Of a DNA stretch of 13,201 bases, positions 7,346 through 13,201 are shown piece after piece. The stretch is taken from contig JANBQS010000711.1 of NCBI GenBank assembly GCA_027577415.1, positions 1 through 13,201 on the forward strand, in the 5' to 3' direction. Numbering within the stretch: the first letter of the stretch is position 1; every line of letters starts with the position of its first letter. Origin of the DNA: Coemansia sp. RSA 922. Lineage: Eukaryota > Kickxellomycota > Kickxellomycetes > Kickxellales > Kickxellaceae. The position numbers and the translations under genes were made by a program. The notes below the pieces were generated by a model that was not told where the DNA came from, ran no database searches, and saw nothing but the letters and a program-made list of their open reading frames with translations.

Positions 7346-10300
7346 ATGATGATGGGCAGCGCCAGCAACGCCCTACGCTTGCACAAGCCCACCGCGCTCT
7401 CCATTCCAGACACCAGCGGTGCCGGAGCACTACAACTCAGGCCAGGAAGCGCTGGACTGTCTACGCCGACCACCATCAGTCCCCCAGGCCACCGAGCAGC
7501 GTATGCCAACTTTGCCAGTCTTGGTCTTATTGACGTCCCCAGGGACATACCAGGTAAGCACCGCCAGGAGTAACCACGCTTACTTGCTGTTGGACAGACC
7601 TGCCATTCATCTTTTAATTAGCACATCGCAGCCGCCGCTTCTTGCTTTGACCACGCGCTGCCCTAGCTTTCCTGCTTTACGCCTGCTTTTGCCCAAAAGC
7701 TGTCGATCTCTCTCCCCGTTTTGTCCCCCACATGTTTGTTACTTTGGTTGCTCGTCTGCCAGCCCAGCGCCGGTTCTCTCGTTTTGGTCTTTTATTTTTG
7801 GCCTGCCCGGTCTCGTATTGCGTACTATGACGCTTCTCAGATCACCATGTTGTGATCGCTCTGATGGCTACCCACTTTGGGCCTTTCATTGCATCAAGGC
7901 GTCCAGCTCATTTTCGCACCAACCAATGTCTACTGATCCACTCCATTTCGCCTCAAGTGTTATCAACACGCACTCTGTAGTCGATGTGGCAGTGCTCAAC
8001 TTGAGCGTCAATATGTTGACACAGCTGCCGCCTGGCTTTGGACGCACCTTCAGCTCTCTACATACTCTCGACATTTCGGGTAACCAGATCTCTGTCTTGC
8101 CCGAGGAGATCGGCCACCTACACAGCCTGCGCGAACTCTATGCTAGTCGCAACGCCCTGGTTACGCTACCAATCACCATGGGCTCGCTGCGGAATCTCGA
8201 GGTCCTCGATATTTCTGAAAACTATATCGTCTCGCTCGACGTATCCGTTTCGCGGCTGGAAAACTTACGCATGCTCAACATTAGCGACAATCGCTTGACT
8301 GTGCTGCCGCCCTACCTGGGCCTGTTGGCTCAGACTCTTCGCATTCTTCTTGTCGACGGCAATCCCTTTGACAAACCTCAGCGCGACTTGGTAGAGCCTA
8401 TCTTGACAATATCCTCAAAGGAAGCAAAGAAAATCGCCAAGGCAAAGGAAAAGGCCGACAAACTCCGCGAAAAGGCCGTTAAGCGAGGCGAAGCGCAAAG
8501 GGTGACTATGACTGGCGATGACGCTCCTCTGCACTCCAGCGAATACGCGGCTGCCCTAAAGAGGCTAATGTCGGCCCGGCTAAAACGCGGCCGCCGAAGC
8601 ATCGCACACACAGGCAATGCTGTTGCGCCGCCAAGTGGCTTGCACGAGCGCAATCCCTCCATGGCAAGCAAGCAGGTGTCCTTTGACGATGCTGCGACTA
8701 CGCTTGGCTACCATTCGACGCCACCCCTACCGACTCTGGCGCCGACCGGCCCAACTCGTGACAGCGCGTTAGTACCAGTAGGCGACCTTGCCAGTCAAAT
8801 GGCTACGAGTCTTACCATCGATGGGGGCACAGACACCGCGCCAGAGCAGGTCATCAGTGGCGCAGTACGACCCGCTGGTGGTCGGTTGTCAGAGCACAGC
8901 GACTACTTGACCCGTCAGCTCCCGCCGCTGCCCTCGCCTACTGGCAACTCTCACCAGCCAGCCACCATTACGGCAGAGTCAGCACGCACGGTTGCCCTAA
9001 ATATTGCCCGTCGCATTGCCACCGGGGCCAATGGCAGCAACGCGCTGACTGAGGAAGACCTGCTTGACTTGGCCCACAGCCACCAACTCCGCCACAACAG
9101 CGTCACTGGTGGCTCGATCGGGCCGGCCAGTCGCCTTAGCGTCGGCTCTACTTCGCAAGAATCTCACGGGTCCTCGATGGACGACAGTGCTGGTTTGATT
9201 CAGGACGCCGCAAAGGTTGCGCGCGTGCTCTGGCAGCTGTGCGACGAGTGGGACCTCGATCCGCACCACAGCGAGGCTGATAGTGTCGAGCATATGCTGG
9301 CCCAGCTGCGTGATGGCAATGTGCGCATGGACGGCGTCACTAGTATCGACCGCGTGTACCGCGAAAAGGCTCCAAGTGCTGGCGGCAGCCAGCGCCTGAA
9401 GATTCTATCTGAATTGCTGGTCACCGAAGTTACCTACGTCGACACGCTAAAGAACGTCGTCGGTGTCTACTTGAACCCCATGCGCGAGGCAAAGATCCTG
9501 TCAGAGACCGAGCTGCGCGACATCTTTGCCAACATTGAAGTTATCCTGGCATTCCACAACGACCACTTTTTGCCCGCAATTACCTTTGCCATTTCACAGC
9601 CAGATATGGCCATTGGCAACGTATTTTTGCACCACGGCGCTCATCTCCGATTGTACTCGATGTACACCAACAACCACGACACCAGCGTCGCTACGCTGAA
9701 CAGCGTCATGTCCCGGCGCGCCGTAAACAGCTTTGTCCAGGGCGCACGCTATGACGTCACGCAAATCGGCCAAGTCGGGCTGGACGGGCACTTGCTGACT
9801 CCTGTCCAACGACTGCCACGCTACCGCATGCTATTGATGGACTTGCTTAGCAACACTCCAGTGAGCCACCCAGACCACGAGTCGCTCTACTTGGCGTTGA
9901 AGGACTTGAACCGAACCATCTACGAGGTCAACGAGAAGAAGCGAGTGTTTGAGCACCAGTCCCGCTTGCGCAAGATCCAAGAAAAGGTTGCTGGCTCGGC
10001 CGATCTGCCGCTATTAACGCCCCACAGAGTATTTAAGCTGATGGCCAACTTTCGCCTGCAGATATTTTCCGAGCTCGTTGCCGACAAACACGGCAAGCTA
10101 TCGGTGAGGCGCATTGGTGTGGGTACCATATATCGCTTCTTCCTGTTCAGCGATATGATTATGCAGTGCACGATCATTATGAACAAGGACTTGCGCCTCA
10201 ATCGTGTATATAAGCTAAGCACACGTGTGACGCCAGCCGAGGTGACCTGTGACAACGACTTGCGCATTGTCGACTCTGAGGGCGTCCTCTACCTCAAGGG

Positions 10301-10358
10301 AGACCTGACTGATATTCGCAAGTGGGCGCACGAGATCAACAACCGCCTCGAAGGATAG
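7346..10358 (+). CDS. Leucine-rich-repeat Rho guanine nucleotide exchange factor (LRR-DH-PH)
   Basis: This protein should activate a Rho-family GTPase by GDP/GTP exchange, acting in polarity and actin control. The model joins 7346-7553 and 7981-10358 (861 aa). An N-terminal disordered part (1-57) leads into five or six LRRs (about 59-205) with LxxLxLxxN cores such as LHTLDISGNQI and LRMLNISDNRL. Then come a Lys/Arg-rich helix (214-244), a Ser/Pro-rich linker with RRSIA and a PxxP run, a DH domain (about 541-740) and a C-terminal PH domain (about 751-861). DH conserved region 1 is near ELLVTEVTYVDTL (547-559); region 3 is LLTPVQRLPRYRMLLMDLL (674-692). The PH domain has the invariant C-terminal helix Trp (W851 in RKWAHEI). 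Known fungal RhoGEFs such as Cdc24, Rom1/2, Tus1 and Bud3 lack LRRs. The target GTPase cannot be read from the sequence. The splice is supported by LRR spacing: VPRDIP|VDVAVLNLSVN. Confidence 0.87.
7554..7980 (+). other. Spliceosomal intron of LRR-RhoGEF gene (427 nt, phase 1)
   Basis: The donor CAG|GTAAGC starts at 7554; the acceptor CTCTGTAG ends at 7980, with a possible branch site TACTGAT at 7931-7937. The phase fits, and joining restores an LRR unit of normal spacing. It is long for this window (the other intron is 103 nt). The downstream frame is open through it, with in-frame ATGs at 7827 and 7926 that could allow an alternative first exon. Retention would stop exon 1's frame at TAA 7571-7573. 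A two-intron solution with a tiny exon is not excluded. Confidence 0.7.
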
Positions 10359-10521
10359 AATACTGCTATCCGTCTTGCATCTTTTTAATTATAACATTTG
10401 CTAATATTAGCCACAACGCTGCCTGATACCCAGGATTTTGACACTTGGACCATCATCCTCCATCATCCATACACAGAGCACTAATTAAGTTGATCACAGA
10501 CGTTTGATTTTCGTAGGGAGG

Positions 10522-10528
10522 TATAAAT
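10522..10528 (+). promoter_or_regulatory. TATA box of DUS4
   Basis: TATAAAT sits 109 bp upstream of the ATG at 10631, inside the 272-bp spacer after the RhoGEF stop. A pyrimidine-rich stretch (about 10540-10585) follows it, a usual place for fungal transcription starts. Confidence 0.65.
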
Positions 10529-10630
10529 TTTAACTCGATCTGCTTTTTGTCACTTTCTTTCTTTTTGAAATTTCAACCTTCCGCCTCATTTCGCTTCAGC
10601 CAGCCATCAATCCCTGCTACGTGTTAATCA

Positions 10631-11566
10631 ATGGTCTACCACGGCCAACGGCGCTCGCTTCTACAGCTGTTTGAAGATCAGCCTCGCGTAAATGTGTGTG
10701 CGCCGATGGTACGGTATTCAAAGGGTGCCTTCCGAGAAGTCGTCCGCGATTACAACGTCGACATTGCGTACACGCCTATGATCCTAGCAGACGTGTTCAA
10801 GTCAAGCGAATTTGCGCGGCAGGACTATACAACGAACGACAGCGACTGCCCGGTCGTAGTCCAGTTTGCAGCACACGATCCAGTTGATCTGGCTCAGGCG
10901 GCCCAGCTTGTTGCGCCGTACGCCGATGGCATCGATTTGAACTGCGGCTGCCCGCAAAAATGGGCCTACAAGGAGCGCATAGGAGCATATCTCTCCGATC
11001 GCCCTGAACTTGTGCGAGACATGGTACGGACAGTCAAGTCCGCCGTCTCCATCCCATGCTCGGTAAAGATCCGCAAGCACCCGACCGATGTCCGCCAAAC
11101 AGTCGAGCTTGTTCGGCGAGCCCAGATGATGGGTGTCGACTGGATCACTATTCACGGCCGCACCCGGCACCAAAGGAGTACAGAGCCAATTGACTATGAC
11201 GTTATAAAGCTCGTTAAGGAATCGGTATCCGTACCCGTCCTGGCAAATGGCAGCATATTTACGCTTGCTGACGCCGAAGCAATGTATGAAAACACGGGCG
11301 TCGACGGCGTCATGGCAGCGCGTGGACTGTTGCAAAACCCAGCCCTTTTCGCAGGCTTTGAGCACACGCCCCTAGAGTGTGTTGAAAAGTACGTGAACCG
11401 CGCCCTGGCCTATGGCACGCCCACCTTTATATTCCACCACCATGTCATGTACATGATGGAGAGCATTATGAGCAACGTCGAGCGAAAGACCTTCAACTGT
11501 CTATCATCAACGCCGGCAATCTTGGATCACCTATCTCGCTACTACGGCATACGCTACAGTAGATAA
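10631..11566 (+). CDS. DUS4: tRNA-dihydrouridine synthase, Dus4 type
   Basis: This FMN- and NAD(P)H-dependent enzyme reduces uridine to dihydrouridine in the tRNA D-loop; yeast Dus4 acts on U20a/U20b. The 311-aa intronless protein is close to human DUS4L in length. The TIM-barrel starts with VCAPMVRYSKGAFR (22-35), the flavin-binding first strand. The catalytic Cys is C107 in LNCGCPQKWA (103-112); the GCPQ-x-WA form is typical of the Dus4 subgroup rather than Dus1-3. The conserved His/Arg loop is IHGRTRHQR (174-182). The FMN phosphate site is formed by LANGSIF (204-210) and GVDGVMAARGLLQNPALF (223-240). The C-terminal helical domain includes HHHVMYMMES (269-278) and ends at YYGI, as in relatives, so the protein looks complete. 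The TAA stop is followed at once by an ATG in the same frame, discussed separately. Confidence 0.94.
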   Translation: MVYHGQRRSLLQLFEDQPRVNVCAPMVRYSKGAFREVVRDYNVDIAYTPMILADVFKSSEFARQDYTTNDSDCPVVVQFAAHDPVDLAQAAQLVAPYADGIDLNCGCPQKWAYKERIGAYLSDRPELVRDMVRTVKSAVSIPCSVKIRKHPTDVRQTVELVRRAQMMGVDWITIHGRTRHQRSTEPIDYDVIKLVKESVSVPVLANGSIFTLADAEAMYENTGVDGVMAARGLLQNPALFAGFEHTPLECVEKYVNRALAYGTPTFIFHHHVMYMMESIMSNVERKTFNCLSSTPAILDHLSRYYGIRYSR

Positions 11567-11773
11567 ATGCGCCTTTTGAATCGAGAGCTGAGGTGCGCCC
11601 TGCAGTGTCCACGCTCCGCCTTTGTAAATCAATTGGCCTTGTCCTCCCTCGGGTCAGGGTTGGGCTCTGCTACTTTTTATAATGAGTGTGGATGCGGGGA
11701 CGAGAAGAAGCATGGCCTCACATCCTGCCAGTGCGCCCTCACTCATGCGCTTGTTTTTGGGAGCCAGCAAGCC

Positions 11774-11780
11774 TATAAAG
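11774..11780 (+). promoter_or_regulatory. TATA box of ECM15-like gene
   Basis: TATAAAG lies 99 bp upstream of the ATG at 11873, followed by a strongly pyrimidine-rich stretch (about 11800-11870). This placement argues that translation starts at 11873 and not at the upstream in-frame ATG at 11567, which lies before the TATA box. Confidence 0.7.
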
Positions 11781-11872
11781 CTCCCCGACATACATCTTCC
11801 CTTTCTCCTCTTCCCTCCAACGCTACTCTCTACTTTATTCTTGCTTCCAACCCCTTTTATCCACTTTTTAAA

Positions 11873-12187
11873 ATGTACGTCAGCGGCGAGATTCAAGTCG
11901 TCCCCATTAGCCCCGAGGTGTCCATGACACGCTACATCGCCAAGGTCAAGTGCATCATTGAGGCATCGGGCCTTGAGCATACAATGCACGATTCGGGGAC
12001 AAACATCCAGGGCGAGTATGCCGTTGTTGCCCGTGTTGTTGAGCAGTGTATGCAGTCCGTCCTGGACAGCGGAGCACCTCGCGTCATCTGCTACATCAAG
12101 CTGGGTGCCCGCACTGACAAGGACCCTTCCAAGGAGGTGCCTGCTGCTGAAAAGGTCAAGAACTACTTGGCGTCGGACAAGCATTAA
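11873..12187 (+). CDS. ECM15: Ecm15/UPF0045 (thiamine-binding-like, MTH1187 family) protein
   Basis: This 104-aa protein belongs to the UPF0045/MTH1187 family, whose yeast member is Ecm15 (YBL001C), also 104 aa. Members have a ferredoxin-like fold, form oligomers, and are grouped with thiamine-binding proteins; the cellular role is not settled. The first strand is VSGEIQVVPISP (residues 3-14), followed by helix region MTRYIAKVKCIIEASGL, the family-typical loop around T-N-I-Q-G-E-Y and a long helix ARVVEQCMQSVLDSGAPRV. The last strand, ICYIKLGARTDK, is the most characteristic part. The frame stays open 102 codons upstream, but the TATA box, family length and ATG all point to 11873. The stop is only about 80 bp from a retroelement relic on the other strand. 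Confidence 0.88.
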   Translation: MYVSGEIQVVPISPEVSMTRYIAKVKCIIEASGLEHTMHDSGTNIQGEYAVVARVVEQCMQSVLDSGAPRVICYIKLGARTDKDPSKEVPAAEKVKNYLASDKH

Positions 12188-12267
12188 CGAGTAGTAAATT
12201 TGCCACTTTGATATCTATAGTTTAGTATGAATTTTATTTTACTTTTTTGTTGAATATTCAAAATAGA

Positions 12268-12623
12268 CTATGTGCGCACCATTGCTTCTAGCCATTGCTG
12301 TTCTCGTCTTGTAATTATGCTTGTTGATTGCCCACCAACATCATCTGTATTCAAATATAGCAATATTGCTACTATCGTTTTGACTGTGTAAGTTGTTGCA
12401 CCGGCAAATATTTAGCAGTGCCTTAAGGATGATTGCTCCCAGAGACTTGGTGAAGTAGTTGGCATCTGTGTAGCCAGCAAGAGATGACGAGTCGCTTACC
12501 TGTGTAAGTAATGTCCAGCCTGGTACTTTGCTTGGGGTAGTGCAATACATGCTTAGCCGTAGTGAGATGAAGCACCACAGATATCTTGGCATTGAACAAA
12601 CTGAGAGCAGACGCCACGTAGGC
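12268..12623 (-). mobile_element. Degenerate Ty1/copia retroelement relic (end of RT / RNase H)
   Basis: Read on the minus strand from 12623, one frame gives AYVASALSLFNAK and then HLTTAKHVLHY, the pattern seen in copia polyproteins just after the reverse transcriptase core. A shift of frame follows, after which SSLAGYTDAN matches the start of the copia RNase H (GYTDAD motif). Further frame breaks lead to QSKR, a blurred EAEY-like site (FEYR) and a final REQQWLEAM segment ending at TAG 12268-12270, where intact elements have REA-x-WL. The order and spacing match a copia RNase H, but at least three frame breaks and in-frame stops make it non-functional. The match is by eye from family knowledge, so the exact ends are approximate except the sharp right edge at 12623. 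Confidence 0.65.
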
Positions 12624-12824
12624 TGTTGGTAGAAAGATTAGAAAGATGATAAATAATCAATTGGTTGGTAAACATGGTGAAGAGAAGAAAGAAGCTGGAA
12701 TAAAGTCAGGCCAAATGTTGTATTGCTCAGAGCTTGGCCAAGAGCTCCTGTAAGCATTGGTTGGTTCTCCTACTAGTTAGTGCAGTGGAAGATGTTAGCA
12801 TCTGTTCAGTAGTAGTGGCCAACA
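12624..12824 (-). repeat. Candidate LTR (TGTTGG...CCAACA)
   Basis: The segment starts TGTTGG (12624-12629) and a CCAACA occurs at 12819-12824, so it has the 6-bp terminal inverted repeats and TG/CA ends of an LTR. Its left edge coincides exactly with the point where copia homology is cut off. That makes it the likely 3' end of the minus-strand gypsy element to its right. The right boundary is weak: no polypurine tract precedes it, and an open frame crosses it. The 5-bp flanks (TAGGC and GTGTG) do not match, so it is not a clean solo LTR. Confidence 0.35.
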
Positions 12825-13201
12825 GTGTGCGCGGGTATAGCCAGGTAGCTCAACACAGTATATGACCAGAGATAGTGCCTGTAGGATCTTGAAAGGCCCC
12901 AGCCAGCGGTCACTCAGCTTGTCTGAAGTGTGATTGCGCTGATAATCACAAGGTCACCAGCCTTGAAAGTAACGTCACGGCAAGAGCGATTGAAATGGGC
13001 AGTCATGGCATTGTGAGTTGAGGTAAGTGAGTCGCATGCTTGTTGGATCGTGTTTGCATGGGAAGATAGGAACTCAGTGAGCGACTTGTTTGTGTGGGTA
13101 GCTCTTGAGTTCAGCAGGATGTTAGGTAGAACAGGCTCATGTCCATGGACCACAAACATGGGAGTTAGCTCAGTGCCAGCTTGTCGGGACGAGTTGATGG
13201 A
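12825..13201 (-). mobile_element. Ty3/gypsy retroelement fragment, integrase C-terminus, cut by window edge
   Basis: A minus-strand frame is open from the window edge to a TGA at about 12914. It encodes the part of a chromovirus-like integrase after the catalytic core: a TELTPMFVVHGHEPVLP block, a helical stretch with HANTIQQACDSLT, then FKAGDLVIIS, typical of the C-terminal DNA-binding region. Just past the TGA, a different frame continues the family pattern with DRWLGPFKILQAL (the GPF/Y module) and VELPGY. The element is therefore broken by a short indel at about 12914-12920. The upstream part (gag, protease, RT, most of integrase) would lie beyond 13201. This is a fungal retrotransposon, almost certainly inactive in this copy. 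Confidence 0.8.

Noticed and set aside
7419..7980. 979-aa unspliced frame for the RhoGEF starting at 7419
   Set aside because: It starts with GTG and reads through a GTAAGC...TAG intron. The ATG at 7346 with a splice at 7553/7981 restores LRR spacing and sits after a TATA box.
11567..11872. 206-aa version of the ECM15-like protein starting just after the DUS4 stop
   Set aside because: The extra 102 residues have no family similarity, the TATA box lies inside them, and the 104-aa form matches the yeast protein length exactly.
12624..12824. Clean solo LTR
   Set aside because: Flanking 5-mers (TAGGC and GTGTG) do not match, and gypsy coding sequence continues directly on the right, so a full or partial element is more likely.

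Overview
The window is nuclear DNA from a fungus. Genes are compact, two of them carry one spliceosomal intron each (GTAAGY donors, TAG acceptors, one clear CTAAC branch site), and several have a TATA box about 100-120 bp upstream of the ATG. CTG encodes leucine at conserved leucine positions, so this is not a CUG-reassigned yeast. A WIP-type verprolin, a monocarboxylate-transporter-like carrier, Trm2, Dus4 and an Ecm15-like protein are all eukaryotic/fungal. The gene style and retroelement content would suit an early-diverging fungus such as a Kickxellomycotina (Coemansia-like) species. That placement is my inference and cannot be proven from the sequence alone.

Layout, left to right. 1-222: promoter. 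223-1548 (+): 12-TM MCT-like major facilitator. 1549-1698: shared tail-to-tail region with an A-rich tract. 1699-2502 (-): unrecognised, probably disordered 267-aa protein. 2503-2882: spacer. 2883-4775 (-): tRNA m5U54 methyltransferase (Trm2) with a mitochondrial-type leader. 4776-5082: divergent promoter. 5083-6538 (+, one intron): verprolin/WIP. 6539-7345: long spacer with an 11-bp inverted repeat and a TATA box. 7346-10358 (+, one 427-nt intron): leucine-rich-repeat Rho guanine nucleotide exchange factor (LRR-DH-PH). 10631-11566 (+): tRNA dihydrouridine synthase Dus4. 11873-12187 (+): 104-aa Ecm15/UPF0045 protein. About 12268-13201 (-): decayed, apparently nested retroelements, a Ty1/copia RNase H relic interrupted by the 3' end of a Ty3/gypsy element.

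Two functional themes recur. Verprolin and the LRR-RhoGEF are adjacent on the same strand, and both belong to Rho/Cdc42-WASP-Arp2/3 actin control. Trm2 and Dus4 both modify tRNA (T-loop m5U54 and D-loop dihydrouridine). Fungal genes are not usually in operons, so I treat both pairings as possible coincidence.

I found no defence system, CRISPR array, rRNA or convincing tRNA gene. The most interesting items are the LRR-DH-PH architecture, the likely dual-targeted Trm2, the unidentified 267-aa gene, the in-frame open spacer linking DUS4 to the ECM15-like gene, and the nested retroelement junction at 12623/12624. Several of the longest open frames begin with GTG or TTG or run through introns. I give ATG-based and spliced models instead.
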